Of a DNA stretch of 64,000 nucleotides, positions 36,516 to 46,432 are shown in pieces (the first letter of the stretch is position 1; every line of letters begins with the position of its first letter). Under the pieces are notes generated by a model. It saw only the letters and a program-made list of their open reading frames with translations, searched no databases and was not told the origin of the DNA. Both the position numbers and the translations under genes were made by a program. The DNA comes from Acinetobacter pseudolwoffii (GTDB taxonomy: Bacteria > Pseudomonadota > Gammaproteobacteria > Pseudomonadales > Moraxellaceae): positions 434,001 through 498,000 of the forward strand of contig NZ_PHRG01000001.1 in NCBI RefSeq assembly GCF_002803605.1, written 5' to 3'.

Positions 36516-39218
36516 TTAGTTCTCCTCTTTGTAGTCAGCAACAGCATGTACAGATGGGGTGTCTTGCGGTGCCCAAGCCACCGGACGATCGGTATCCAGC
36601 TCAAACGTCGAGATCGCGTCTTTCACCAGGCGCGGATCAACTTCACCTTCATCTGCCAGTTTTTTCAGAGTTGCCACCACAATATGGGCAGCATCGACAC
36701 CGAAGTAGCTACGTAAATTACCACGTGTATCTGAACGGCCATAACCATCGGTACCGAGTGCCACAAATGGGCGGCCATCTGGAAGATAGGCACGAATCTG
36801 TTCGCTATAGGCACGCATATGATCAGTTGCAGACACCACAATACCTTCGGTACCGCGTAGCTGTTTCGATATCCATGCTTCTTTCACATCCTCAGCCAGT
36901 GGATGCAGGCGGTTGTATTCTTCACATGCCATACCATCACGTGCCAGTTCATTGAAGCTGGTGACACTGTAGACATTTGAGTGAATTTGATATTCCTCAC
37001 GCAGAATCTTCGCCGCCTTGATCACTTCACGCAGGATTACACCTGAGCCCAGTAACTGAACAGTAGCTTTTTCATCTTCTTCCAGTAAGTACATACCACG
37101 CTTGATACCTTCTTCAACACCTTTTGGCATTTCCGGATGCTCGTAGTTTTCGTTCATTACGGTCAGGTAATAGAACACACGTTCCTGGTTCACATACATA
37201 CGTTGTAAACCGTCATGTACGATCACCGCCAATTCATAACCGAAACATGGATCATAAGAGACACAGTTTGGAATGGTGTTGGCCAAGATGTGTGAATGAC
37301 CATCCTGATGCTGTAAGCCTTCACCGTTCAGTGTAGTACGACCCGCAGTTGCACCCAGCAAGAAGCCTTGTGCCTGTGCATCGCCTGCTGCCCATGCAAT
37401 ATCACCGATACGCTGGAAACCAAACATCGAGTAATACATATACATTGGAATCATTGGCAGGTTATTGGTGGAATAACTGGTGCCTAATGCCGCCCATGCA
37501 CTCATCGCACCGGCTTCGTTAATCCCTTCCTGCAACATGTGGCCGTCTTTGGCTTCACGGTAATGCATCAGCTGTTCTTGGTCTTCAGGAGTATATTTCT
37601 GGCCATGCGCGGCATAAATACCAAGCTGACGGAACATGCCTTCCAAACCAAAGGTACGCGCTTCATCTGGAACGATTGGTACAACACGGTCTTTAATCGC
37701 TTTCTCTTTAAGAAGTGCAGAGATTAAACGTACCATCACCATCGTGGTCGATTGTTCTTTACCATTTGAACCAGCCAAGACCGAATCAAATACTGAAAGT
37801 CCAGGAATCGCCAGCTGTTCGCTTTCCTTACGACGTGCAGGCAGGTAGCCACCTAGCGCTTCACGACGTGCCTTCATATATTTCAATTCAGGTGAATTTT
37901 CGCTTGGACGGTAGAACGGCACTTCTTCAAGCTGTTCATCGGTGAAAGGAAGGTTGAAACGGTCACGCACATATTTCAAAGAATTGATTTGCATCTTCTT
38001 GATTTGGTGCGTTTTGTTGACTGCTTCGATTTCCTCGGACAAACCATAACCTTTGACGGTTTTCGCCAGAATCACGGTCGGCTGACCTTTGGCCGTACAT
38101 GCTTCGGCATAAGCAGCAAAGACTTTGTACGGGTCGTGGCCACCGCGGTTCAGATTATCAATATCTTCATCGCTTAAATCTTTAACCAGCTCTTTGGCTT
38201 CTGGATATTTACCGAAGAACTTTTCACGCGCGTAAGCACCACCTTTTACCTGGTAACGCTGGAAATCGCCATCGACTGCTTCTTCCATCACGGCTTTCAG
38301 TGCACCGGATTTATCTTTATCTAGTAGTGGATCCCAATGACGGCCCCACACAACTTTAATCACACGCCAGCCTGCGCCGCGGAATAGTGACTCAAGTTCC
38401 TGAATGATCTTGCCATTACCACGTACCGGACCATCCAGACGTTGCAAATTACAGTTCACCACCCAGATCAGGTTATCGAGCTTTTCGCGACCTGCTAAAG
38501 AAATTGCACCCAGACTTTCTGGCTCGTCCATCTCGCCATCGCCCAAATACGCCCAGACTTTACGATCTTCTTCTTTAATCAGACCACGGTTCATCAGGTA
38601 CTTTTGAATATGTGCCTGATAAATCGACATGATTGGACCCAGACCCATCGATACGGTTGGGAACTGCCAGTAGTCCGGCATCAAATAAGGATGCGGATAA
38701 GATGGCAGACCTTTACCGCCCACTTCACGACGGAAATTATTCAGATGCTCTTCAGTCAAACGGCCTTCTAAAAATGAACGCGCGTAAATACCCGGTGCAC
38801 AGTGACCTTGGTAATAGATCATGTCGCCGCCGAAGCTGTCGCTGTTGGCGCGGAAGAAGTGGTTAAAGCCCACATCATAAAGGGTTGCGGAAGAAGCAAA
38901 ACTCGCCAGGTGACCACCGAGATCATCACCGGTTTTATTCGCGCGTAAGACCATTGCCAAGGCATTCCAGCGGATCAGCGCGCGAATACGACGCTCCATA
39001 TCCTGGTCGCCTGGCATGGCCGGTTGTTCTTCAACCGAAATCGTATTTAAGTAGGGAGTATTTAAACGCTGAATAGGAACATGCTTTGCAATTGCGCGTT
39101 GATAAAGTTTTTCTAACAAAAATGCTGCACGCTCAGTGCCCATGTGCTGCAAAACAGAGTCAAATGCATCTTGCCATTCTTGGGTTTCTTGCGCGTCTGT
39201 ATCGCCATAAAACGCCAT
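36516..39218 (-). CDS. aceE: pyruvate dehydrogenase E1 component (homodimeric type)
   Basis: A 900-residue thiamine-diphosphate enzyme that decarboxylates pyruvate and acetylates the E2 lipoyl groups. It is homologous to E. coli AceE (887). Visible motifs: ThDP-binding VWAYLGDGEMDEPES...NLIWVVNCNLQRLDGPVRGN, the histidine-rich substrate region PHPYLMPDYWQFPTVSMGLGP, and C-terminal transketolase-like VSATDHMRAYSEQIRAYL and ALGTDGYGRSDTR. It is the promoter-proximal gene of aceE-aceF. An ATTTAG-GAA-CTAAAT palindrome lies about 100 bases upstream. No PdhR-type regulator gene is adjacent. Confidence 0.97.
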   Translation of the reverse strand: MAFYGDTDAQETQEWQDAFDSVLQHMGTERAAFLLEKLYQRAIAKHVPIQRLNTPYLNTISVEEQPAMPGDQDMERRIRALIRWNALAMVLRANKTGDDLGGHLASFASSATLYDVGFNHFFRANSDSFGGDMIYYQGHCAPGIYARSFLEGRLTEEHLNNFRREVGGKGLPSYPHPYLMPDYWQFPTVSMGLGPIMSIYQAHIQKYLMNRGLIKEEDRKVWAYLGDGEMDEPESLGAISLAGREKLDNLIWVVNCNLQRLDGPVRGNGKIIQELESLFRGAGWRVIKVVWGRHWDPLLDKDKSGALKAVMEEAVDGDFQRYQVKGGAYAREKFFGKYPEAKELVKDLSDEDIDNLNRGGHDPYKVFAAYAEACTAKGQPTVILAKTVKGYGLSEEIEAVNKTHQIKKMQINSLKYVRDRFNLPFTDEQLEEVPFYRPSENSPELKYMKARREALGGYLPARRKESEQLAIPGLSVFDSVLAGSNGKEQSTTMVMVRLISALLKEKAIKDRVVPIVPDEARTFGLEGMFRQLGIYAAHGQKYTPEDQEQLMHYREAKDGHMLQEGINEAGAMSAWAALGTSYSTNNLPMIPMYMYYSMFGFQRIGDIAWAAGDAQAQGFLLGATAGRTTLNGEGLQHQDGHSHILANTIPNCVSYDPCFGYELAVIVHDGLQRMYVNQERVFYYLTVMNENYEHPEMPKGVEEGIKRGMYLLEEDEKATVQLLGSGVILREVIKAAKILREEYQIHSNVYSVTSFNELARDGMACEEYNRLHPLAEDVKEAWISKQLRGTEGIVVSATDHMRAYSEQIRAYLPDGRPFVALGTDGYGRSDTRGNLRSYFGVDAAHIVVATLKKLADEGEVDPRLVKDAISTFELDTDRPVAWAPQDTPSVHAVADYKEEN

Positions 39219-39440
39219 AATCTACAGTTCCTAAAAGCCTAATCTAATGTCTTATATGTACCATATTTGAGACCTTAGCAGGTATGGCCTTAGCTGAATG
39301 CGATTTGGCAGTACTATTTAGGAACTAAATGATTGGTGACGTATAATTACACTACATAACAAAAAATAGTCAATAAAGGCGATTTATTATACAATCATTA
39401 TAATAGTTGGTGATAATATGAGACTTAAAAGTGATAAAAC
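39219..39440. other. aceE upstream region
   Basis: Promoter region of aceEF, AT-rich, no ORF. It includes the inverted repeat ATTTAG-GAA-CTAAAT at 39316-39330, a candidate operator 98 bases from the aceE start. Confidence 0.5.
39316..39330. promoter_or_regulatory. candidate operator upstream of aceEF
   Basis: Perfect inverted repeat ATTTAG-N3-CTAAAT. The regulator is unknown. It does not match the E. coli PdhR consensus. Confidence 0.35.
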
Positions 39441-39469
39441 AAAAAGCCCTTCAAGTTGACTTGAAGAGC
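39441..39469 (-). terminator. terminator of the M23 peptidase gene
   Basis: CTTCAAG / CTTGAAG core stem extended by GC pairs, loop of four, T5 run on the minus side. Confidence 0.8.
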
Positions 39470-39546
39470 CTTCAGTTTAAACGCTTTAAAATGCTTATTG
39501 GAGATTTTTTATGTATAGAGATGCGTCTTGTTATTCAGGTCTATAC

Positions 39547-40230
39547 TTAAGGTAACATGGCCAAATAAGTCGATGGGTTTTTACGTTGACCGTCTTTTAC
39601 TACTTCATAATGCAAGTGTGGACCGGTACAGCGACCAGTACAACCAACATTGGCAATATGATCACCTGCTTGCACCTTCTCTCCCACACGTGCAATAAGA
39701 CGTGAAGCATGAGCATAACGTGTTAAATAGCCATTGCCATGATTGATTTCAACGTATTGACCATAACCTGTACCCCAACCTGATTTGGTCACAATCCCTG
39801 GACCTGTTGCATAAATTGGTGTACCACTTGGCGCTGCAAGATCAAGACCTGAGTGATTTTCAGCACGGCCACCCATGGTACGACCACCGTAATTTGAACT
39901 TACGCGAGAATTGGGTAAGGGATGAGCTATCAGCCAGGAATAAGCACTATTTGCAGCAGCTCGATTAGATGAGGTATTTGCATACTTCTGTGCCAGCGTG
40001 CGATTGTTAAGCTCAACTGGCTTTTCACGTAGCTGGACATTCAATTTGGTTTGCGCTGGAATATCGATATCATCTGGATGAGTATATGCACCCTGTGCCA
40101 GAGTACGCGTCAATTGCTCGATACGATCTGTTGAACCATTTTCTTGATTTAGATTGACTAAATCTGCAAAGGCTACCGAAGCAGCTGAAACTGATAAAGA
40201 AAATGCCAACAAAATACGTCGCATATGCAT
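39547..40230 (-). CDS. M23 family (LytM-type) metallopeptidase, exported
   Basis: A 227-residue protein. A signal peptide (MHMRRILLAFSLSVSAASVAFA) is followed by a short linker and a C-terminal M23 domain (about 125-225). The zinc ligands are intact: HSGLDLAAP (His and Asp) and HLHYEV (HxH), with SNYGGRTMGGRAENHSG before them. Such enzymes cut peptidoglycan cross-links in the periplasm, or activate amidases when degenerate; here the catalytic set looks complete. AGAGAGG lies at good spacing before ATG 40230. Position between aceE and the lpxC-fts cluster, divergent from dciA, resembles Pseudomonas. A role in wall turnover at division is plausible. Confidence 0.9.
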   Translation of the reverse strand: MHMRRILLAFSLSVSAASVAFADLVNLNQENGSTDRIEQLTRTLAQGAYTHPDDIDIPAQTKLNVQLREKPVELNNRTLAQKYANTSSNRAAANSAYSWLIAHPLPNSRVSSNYGGRTMGGRAENHSGLDLAAPSGTPIYATGPGIVTKSGWGTGYGQYVEINHGNGYLTRYAHASRLIARVGEKVQAGDHIANVGCTGRCTGPHLHYEVVKDGQRKNPSTYLAMLP

Positions 40231-40337
40231 AAAAAACCTCTCTAAACTGCTTTAATCGAGTTCCTTGAAGATCTCTATCCTTGATATCCACTAAAAGAAG
40301 CGCATAAGATTAAGACATAAACATGTAGGAATTATGT

Positions 40338-40778
40338 ATGTCGGAACCTGTCAACGTTTTTCAACAAACCAGAAAACAGATAAAAACAGGAAACTTTTCG
40401 TTTCTCTCATCACAAGTTGCTGCCTGGCAGAAACTTACGAAACTCGTACAACCGCTATTGCCCCAACCGGAACGCTGGCAAGTTGTGTGCTATCAAAATG
40501 GTGTGTTAACGATTACCGGTGAAAACCAGGCCATGATCAGTCAATTGGCCTATCTTCAAAAGCAATACATTTCACAACTCTCTCAAATAAATGAATTAAC
40601 AGATCTTACAAAACTTCAAGTTTGTTTGCGGAATCCTTCACAAACGCAACCTGTTGCAGCAACACCTGAAAGAGCCTTAAATGCAGAAACACAGGAATTA
40701 CTTCGTGGTGCTGCTGACTTTATAAGCGACCCTAAGCTTAGCCAAGCTTTGCTACGTTTGGCAAGCAATAAAAAGTAA
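40338..40778 (+). CDS. dciA: DUF721 protein, DciA-like helicase loader
   Basis: A 146-residue protein with the DUF721 region (about residues 15-100, KLTKLVQPLLPQPERWQVVCYQNGVLTI...QLAYLQKQYISQLSQI). DciA is the ancestral loader of the replicative helicase DnaB in bacteria that lack DnaC. In Pseudomonas the equivalent gene lies beside lpxC and an M23 peptidase, as here. The N-terminal part fits the K-homology-like fold and the C-terminal tail is polar and helix-prone. It is divergent from the M23 gene and convergent with lpxC. Sequence conservation in this family is low, so the assignment leans partly on context. Confidence 0.75.
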   Translation: MSEPVNVFQQTRKQIKTGNFSFLSSQVAAWQKLTKLVQPLLPQPERWQVVCYQNGVLTITGENQAMISQLAYLQKQYISQLSQINELTDLTKLQVCLRNPSQTQPVAATPERALNAETQELLRGAADFISDPKLSQALLRLASNKK

Positions 40779-40877
40779 CATAGCAATCAAATGTAATAAA
40801 TTAGAAAAGCAGTATTATGCGACACATGTCACACTATTGACGCAATAACTAAAACATAAAGACACAAACACAATGAC

Positions 40878-41780
40878 TTATGTCACATTCACATACATGA
40901 TTGGACAATTGGCCTCGTCATCAAATGTTACAATTTCATAGCAGCTTGGATCACTTTTCACATTGCGCAACAGCTGATTATTCAAAGCATGTCCAGATTT
41001 ATAACCATCAAATTTGGCAATGATCTGATGTCCAAGCAGATACAAATCCCCGACTGCATCCAAAATTTTATGGCGTACAAATTCATCAGAGAATCTTAGA
41101 CCCTCTTCATTCACCACTCCGGTTTCATCCACACCAATGGCATTCTCCAAACTGGCTCCCAGTGCCAGATTATTGGCTTTGAGATAATCCAGATCTTTCA
41201 TAAAACCAAAGGTACGCGCTTCACTAACTTCATAAACAAAAGTTTCAGTCGAGAAATCGATACTGGCGGACTGATGTTCTTTTTTAAAAGCAGGATGATC
41301 AAAATCAATGGTGAAATTCAGCTGGAAGCCATGGTGCGGACTAAAAATGGCACGCTTATCATCAATCAGTGCTTCAACCGGTTTAATAATCTTGACGAAT
41401 TTTTTGGCGGCATCCAGCTCTTGCAGACCACCTTGCATGAGCAGATAGATAAACGGGCCTGCACTGCCATCCATAATCGGCACTTCCGAGGCAGAGACTT
41501 CGATAATCAGGTTATCAATTCCTAAACCGGCAATCGCACTCATGACATGTTCAATCGTACCGACTTTGGCATTTTCCTGAACCAGATTCGAGCACATGAA
41601 AGCTTCCTGAATCAGCATCGCATCGGCAGGAATGTCGACCGGCGGATTCAGGTCAATACGACGAAACACAATTCCCCCATCGGCATGGTGCGGCACAAAG
41701 TTAATCATGACTTTTTGCCCACTGTGAAGACCGATTCCGCTCGCTTTCACGATACGTTTCAGGGTACGTTGTTTCAACAT
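40878..41780 (-). CDS. lpxC: UDP-3-O-acyl-N-acetylglucosamine deacetylase LpxC
   Basis: A 300-residue zinc amidase (E. coli LpxC 305) that catalyses the committed step of lipid A synthesis. Zinc ligands are visible: His in [18 protein letters not shown] and the HxxxD of [15 protein letters not shown] near residue 237. The N-terminus [22 protein letters not shown] is typical. It lies downstream of ftsZ as in other gammaproteobacteria, but a terminator sits between, so it may have its own promoter as well. Confidence 0.97.
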   Translation of the reverse strand: MLKQRTLKRIVKASGIGLHSGQKVMINFVPHHADGGIVFRRIDLNPPVDIPADAMLIQEAFMCSNLVQENAKVGTIEHVMSAIAGLGIDNLIIEVSASEVPIMDGSAGPFIYLLMQGGLQELDAAKKFVKIIKPVEALIDDKRAIFSPHHGFQLNFTIDFDHPAFKKEHQSASIDFSTETFVYEVSEARTFGFMKDLDYLKANNLALGASLENAIGVDETGVVNEEGLRFSDEFVRHKILDAVGDLYLLGHQIIAKFDGYKSGHALNNQLLRNVKSDPSCYEIVTFDDEANCPIMYVNVT

Positions 41781-41840
41781 GCTTCTTTCATCTGTTCATC
41801 AATAAAACCGCTATACGTTAGCATATTTGGCCATTGATAA

Positions 41841-41871
41841 AAAACAAAAAGGTGGCTTAAAAGCCACCTTT
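41841..41871 (-). terminator. terminator after ftsZ
   Basis: AAAGGTGGCT / AGCCACCTTT stem with loop TAAA, continued by a T-rich run on the minus side, 36 bases after the ftsZ stop. Confidence 0.85.
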
Positions 41872-41906
41872 CCTGTGTAATCATGGTAAACACATGATGT
41901 TACATG

Positions 41907-43097
41907 TTATTTACGCTGTTGATTCTTAAGATAATCCTGAATACTCATTGGTGTTGGACGCGGGCTTGAAACTGATGCTGAAACATTCGCTGGCGTAGCG
42001 GTTTCATGCTGTTGGCGCTGAATCGCTGGTACATCATCATCTTCTACCACAGCCTGTGAGGCTGCTGCTGGGCGCGTTGCCTGTACATTGGTACGTTTGG
42101 TCGGTTCAACTGAATCCGCTGCATGACGGGTTAAACCCGTTGCAATCACGGTCACGCTGATTTCATCACGTGCATCCGGATCAAATACCGTACCGTAGAA
42201 CACCTGACCTTCATCCAAATCGACAATCTGGTTAACAACATCAGTGATTTCTTCAATTTCACCAAAAGTGACATCATCGCCACCCGTTACGTTAATCAGA
42301 ATACCTTTGGCGTTCATGATGGTCACGTTATCGAGTAATGGGCTACGGATAGCCTGTTCAGCAGCCTGACGGGCACGGTTTTCACCACGGCCTAAACCAA
42401 CACCCATCATGGCATAACCACGAGTACTCATCGCTGTTTTCAAATCGGCGAAGTCAAGGTTAATATGACCCGGACGTACCACAAGATCAAAAATACTGCG
42501 TACCGCATTCAGTAGCACATCATCCGCTTTTTTATAGGCATCTTTCATTGAAATATCACGGAAGACTTTCAATAAACGCTGATTTGGAATGATGATCAAT
42601 GAGTCGACATGCTGCTCAAGCGCTTCAATGCCTTTTTCCGCAGATTGTAAACGGCGCTTGCCCTCAAAGTTGAATGGCGTCGTCACCACACCAACCGTCA
42701 GGATACCCATTTCTTTGGCAATTTCAGCAACCACTGGCGCAGCACCCGTTCCGGTACCACCGCCCATACCCGCAGTGACAAAGACCATATCGGTCCCTTC
42801 AAGCTGTTGGCGGATCAGTTCACGGCTTTCTTCTGCTGCAGTCTGACCCACTTGCGGATTGGCACCTGCACCCAGACCACGGGTACTTTGCTCACCCAGC
42901 TGAATTTTAAATTCGGCTTCCATGCGATCGAGTGCCTGCTTGTCCGTATTGGCACAAACAAACTTTACGCCCTGGATATCGGACTGCAACATGTGTTGTA
43001 CAGCATTACCACCCGCACCGCCTACACCAAACACAGTGAAACGGGCTTGACCATTGCTATCGCTATGATCGTCTTCGAAAAATTCAAATGAGGCCAT
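41907..43097 (-). CDS. ftsZ: cell division GTPase FtsZ
   Basis: Tubulin homologue, 396 residues, which polymerises into the Z ring. The GTP-binding signature [10 protein letters not shown] (about 106-115) and the T7 synergy loop [11 protein letters not shown] (about 207-217) are intact. A variable, Thr/Gln/Pro-rich linker (about 320-380) leads to the conserved C-terminal peptide [12 protein letters not shown], which binds FtsA, ZipA and MinC. Last gene of the murG-murC-ddlB-ftsQ-ftsA-ftsZ set. Confidence 0.98.
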   Translation of the reverse strand: MASFEFFEDDHSDSNGQARFTVFGVGGAGGNAVQHMLQSDIQGVKFVCANTDKQALDRMEAEFKIQLGEQSTRGLGAGANPQVGQTAAEESRELIRQQLEGTDMVFVTAGMGGGTGTGAAPVVAEIAKEMGILTVGVVTTPFNFEGKRRLQSAEKGIEALEQHVDSLIIIPNQRLLKVFRDISMKDAYKKADDVLLNAVRSIFDLVVRPGHINLDFADLKTAMSTRGYAMMGVGLGRGENRARQAAEQAIRSPLLDNVTIMNAKGILINVTGGDDVTFGEIEEITDVVNQIVDLDEGQVFYGTVFDPDARDEISVTVIATGLTRHAADSVEPTKRTNVQATRPAAASQAVVEDDDVPAIQRQQHETATPANVSASVSSPRPTPMSIQDYLKNQQRK

Positions 43098-43256
43098 GAC
43101 CTATAAAATTCCTAATTCATAATTGGCAGTCACTAAGCCCGTACACTGCCTTAATCTTAATAAAATTGTTTTTAAGAATGCTGCTCATGCGTTAACTTGT
43201 CAAGTACAAGCCCGATTAACTACATCTTCTCAACAATATTCACAATAAAAATCGAC

Positions 43257-44519
43257 TTAAAAGATTGATTTCAAGGTGTCATTAAAGCCAGACCAAGCCC
43301 GCTTGACGCGCTGAGTTAACGATAATCGCTCTACATCATCCTGTTCTACAATCGTGTCTTGAGTATCACTCTGACTAAACATCAGCAAACCCGCGACCGT
43401 ACTATATTGCGAACGGCGTAGCGCCGCCTGATGCTGTTCATCGGCATACACCTGCGTTGGTGGATTACCCAAATGAGCTGACACACCCAAGGTACGACGT
43501 ACAAAACTCACCATACCTTCAATATGACTGGCATCACCGGTCAGGACCACACCATGATACAAGCCCTGGATCGCGCCATTTTTCACCAGTTCATCACGCA
43601 CCAATCCAAGAATCTCGTCATAACGCGCCATGATAATTTCGGTCAGCTCAATCCGGCTGATGGTTTGTGGCCCATCAATCCCCTGGAACTGAATCATATG
43701 GTCAGGCTTAACCACTTTCAGGTCTACACAGCCATACAGCAGTTTCAGGCGTTCAGCTTCTTCGGTCGTGGTCTGCAACACCGCCGCAATATCACGGGTC
43801 ACATGCTCGCCACCACGCTGGAAGGTATGGGTTAAGGCCAGACGACCATCCACATACACCGCCACATTGGTGGTGCCGGCACCGATATCGACCAGACAGA
43901 CGCCATATTCTTTTTCATCTTTGAGCAGACTGGCCTCAGCAGTTGCCAGACTTGAGACCACCATTTTTTCCACACCAATATTGGCGCCCTTGAGGGCACG
44001 GTCAATATTTTGCATGGTGCTAATCGGCAGCATCATCAGATGATAATGACCAGTCATGCTATGTGCAGACATCCGAATCGGATTCAGCACCCACTCTGAT
44101 GAGTCATCCAGCTCGAAGCCCAAAGGCACAGCACTGACCAGATAATGGTCTGAAGTCAAATGACTGGCTTTGGCCAACTCCAGTGCACGAACCACTTCGC
44201 TGGTGGTAATCGCATGTTCGCTATTGTCGATCGAGGTTCGACCTGAAGCATAAAAGCTTTTTAATTCGGCACTTGGAATAGAAACCCAAGCAGAATGCAC
44301 CCGACACTCCGCCATATCTTCTGCTTCTTGGACGGCATTTTTAATTGCGGTAATAACTTTATCGAGACTGACAATTTTCCCTTTACTCATGCCTCGGTTA
44401 CGAGCGGTAGCCATACCAATCACTTGGATATTGTCTGGCGCGTGTACCTTGCCAATCAAAACTGAAACTTTGTGTGTCCCAATGTCAATCGCCACAACCG
44501 AGGGAACAGCTTCACTCAT
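43257..44519 (-). CDS. ftsA: cell division protein FtsA
   Basis: Actin-like ATPase, 420 residues, which tethers FtsZ to the membrane. Phosphate-binding VVAIDIGTHKVSVLIGKV (about 8-25), GVCLVDIGAGTTNVAVYVDGRL (about 204-225) and the adenosine motif VVLTGDASHIEGM are present. The C-terminal amphipathic helix that inserts in the membrane reads GFNDTLKSIF. ftsQ lies 69 bases upstream and ftsZ 159 bases downstream; the latter gap may hold an extra ftsZ promoter. Confidence 0.97.
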   Translation of the reverse strand: MSEAVPSVVAIDIGTHKVSVLIGKVHAPDNIQVIGMATARNRGMSKGKIVSLDKVITAIKNAVQEAEDMAECRVHSAWVSIPSAELKSFYASGRTSIDNSEHAITTSEVVRALELAKASHLTSDHYLVSAVPLGFELDDSSEWVLNPIRMSAHSMTGHYHLMMLPISTMQNIDRALKGANIGVEKMVVSSLATAEASLLKDEKEYGVCLVDIGAGTTNVAVYVDGRLALTHTFQRGGEHVTRDIAAVLQTTTEEAERLKLLYGCVDLKVVKPDHMIQFQGIDGPQTISRIELTEIIMARYDEILGLVRDELVKNGAIQGLYHGVVLTGDASHIEGMVSFVRRTLGVSAHLGNPPTQVYADEQHQAALRRSQYSTVAGLLMFSQSDTQDTIVEQDDVERLSLTQRVKRAWSGFNDTLKSIF

Positions 44520-44588
44520 TATTCACTACTACCATTACATGTTTGTTAGATTTATGGCTTGAATGCCTCTATTTTTTAAAGCCGATCA

Positions 44589-45443
44589 TTATGGCTTTAC
44601 TGTTACATTATTCTCAACGCCCGTGTCATCAATGGTTACAATAAAATGCCCATTTACAATTTTAGGCGGAATTGAATTTTTCCACTGTATCGACAATCCA
44701 TTGCGATAACGCAGGTCGATGGCCGAAATTTTAGACCAGACCGGCTTTAAGTCGCTTTGAGACAGATGGCTCAAGCGCTGTAATTTGCTCATGGTCTGAT
44801 CTTTATCAACAATTATTCTTAAACCCGAATCAAACTGCATAAACCAGGTCATTCGCTCGGTGAGATAGAGTTCTTTTAGACGAATGCCTTGTGGCAAAAA
44901 TAACTGATTAATTTCATTATAACGACGCATCATGGTTTCTGCATGGCTCGCTGGCCCATGTAGTAACGGTAATGCCTCATAATTCTTTGGTGTGACTTCA
45001 GTGAAAATGACACCACTGTCACTCAATAAACGTCCTGTGCCCCAACGTGCAATCGCATGATGTGGCATGATCCGTACCCGAATGCCATTTGGCCAGGCTC
45101 GGGAAACCACCACCCGATCCACCCAGGACAGCTCCAGGGTACGATCGCGGATCGCTTCCAGATCCGAAGTAAAATAGTTTTCGGTCACAACCGGTGACAC
45201 ATATTGCATGACCTGACGCTGTTCAGCAGCCGAGCGGGTACCTAACACGCCCAGCTCTGCCACTTCAGTATTGGTCATGACTTTATATAAGCCCAATATT
45301 CCAAAGGCCAGCACCAGCACTGCAATACACAACAATAACCAGCCACCAAAATTGGACAGCTTTTCTTTGCGTGTCGGCGGCTTGTCGTGAATTGAGGTAA
45401 TCGCAGCACGTTTACGGCGCATGGAAACAGGAAGTTGAGCCAT
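44589..45443 (-). CDS. ftsQ: cell division protein FtsQ
   Basis: Bitopic divisome protein, 284 residues from ATG 45443. A short basic cytoplasmic part (MAQLPVSMRRKRAAITSI...RKEKL) is followed by a single membrane helix (LLLCIAVLVLAFGILGLYKV) and a periplasmic POTRA and beta domain. It links FtsB/FtsL with the rest of the divisome. The start is two bases after the ddlB stop; the longer reading from 45491 would overlap ddlB by 46 bases and is less likely. Confidence 0.93.
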   Translation of the reverse strand: MAQLPVSMRRKRAAITSIHDKPPTRKEKLSNFGGWLLLCIAVLVLAFGILGLYKVMTNTEVAELGVLGTRSAAEQRQVMQYVSPVVTENYFTSDLEAIRDRTLELSWVDRVVVSRAWPNGIRVRIMPHHAIARWGTGRLLSDSGVIFTEVTPKNYEALPLLHGPASHAETMMRRYNEINQLFLPQGIRLKELYLTERMTWFMQFDSGLRIIVDKDQTMSKLQRLSHLSQSDLKPVWSKISAIDLRYRNGLSIQWKNSIPPKIVNGHFIVTIDDTGVENNVTVKP

Positions 45444-45445
45444 AT

Positions 45446-46375
45446 TTAGTGTGCCGACCCGGTCAGGGTCTGTTCCAGAATCGCAACACACAGGTCATCA
45501 AAACTATAACCGACTGCAGCTGCCGCTTTTGGCACCAAAGAATGACTGGTCATGCCCGGTACGGTATTCACTTCCAGCAGCCAGAAGTTGCCCTGTTCAT
45601 CCTGCATGGCATCAATCCGGCCCCAACCGCTGGCACCGACTGCCTGAAATGCACGCAGACTCAGGGCTTTTAACTGTTGCTCTTCAGCTTCGGTCAAACC
45701 ACATGGAATGCCATATTGCACATCATTACGGTTATATTTGGCTTCATAATCATAGAAAGCAACATCTTGAGGTGGTTCAAGACGAATCACAGGCAGCGCC
45801 TGACCATTTAAAACCACAATGGTGAATTCACGGCCGGTAATCCATTGTTCTGCCATCACCACGGCATCATGTTCAGTTGCCTTGGCAATTGCTTCTGCAA
45901 AGTCTTCAATTTTTTCAACCTTGCTCATGCCGATACTGGAACCTTCATGTACCGGTTTGATAATCAAAGGCAGGCCTAAAGAATTGACGATATCAGCCGC
46001 ATCGGAATCTTTGGTAACAATACGATAAGGCGCTGTCGGCAATTCCGAACCCTGCCAGACCTGCTTGGTCTTGACCTTGTCCATGCCGATTGCAGAGCCT
46101 TGTACCCCCGTACCGGTATAGGGCACATTTAGCCATTCCAGTACACCCTGAATCTGACCGTCTTCACCACCACGACCATGCAATACAATGAAAGCACGGT
46201 CATAATTTACCAGTTCTGTGACACTACGTTGCTGCGGGTCAAAAGCTTCCGCATTGACCCCTGAACGCACTAATGCCTCAAGTACCGCCGTACCACTGTC
46301 TAGAGAAACCTCACGCTCTGCAGATTTACCACCAAGCAACACGGCAACTTTTCCGAATTTTGAAGCATTTGACAC
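45446..46375 (-). CDS. ddlB: D-alanine--D-alanine ligase
   Basis: ATP-grasp ligase, 309 residues (E. coli DdlB 306). It joins two D-Ala for the peptidoglycan stem peptide. Motifs: VAVLLGGKSAEREVSLDSG at the N-terminus, LHGRGGEDGQIQGVLEWLNVPYTG, KPVHEGSSIGMSKVE, and the C-terminal EVNTVPGMTSHSLVPKAA with metal and phosphate ligands. It sits between murC (57 bases) and ftsQ (2 bases), the usual order. Confidence 0.97.
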   Translation of the reverse strand: MSNASKFGKVAVLLGGKSAEREVSLDSGTAVLEALVRSGVNAEAFDPQQRSVTELVNYDRAFIVLHGRGGEDGQIQGVLEWLNVPYTGTGVQGSAIGMDKVKTKQVWQGSELPTAPYRIVTKDSDAADIVNSLGLPLIIKPVHEGSSIGMSKVEKIEDFAEAIAKATEHDAVVMAEQWITGREFTIVVLNGQALPVIRLEPPQDVAFYDYEAKYNRNDVQYGIPCGLTEAEEQQLKALSLRAFQAVGASGWGRIDAMQDEQGNFWLLEVNTVPGMTSHSLVPKAAAAVGYSFDDLCVAILEQTLTGSAH

Positions 46376-46432
46376 GTTTATATCCTTAAACTTTTTTCAA
46401 TCTGGTCAATTCAATTCAGTCATGCAAGATGA

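Noticed and set aside
40334-40522. 62-codon frame overlapping the start of dciA
   Set aside because: Shadow in another frame of the DUF721 gene, which has the better match and full length.
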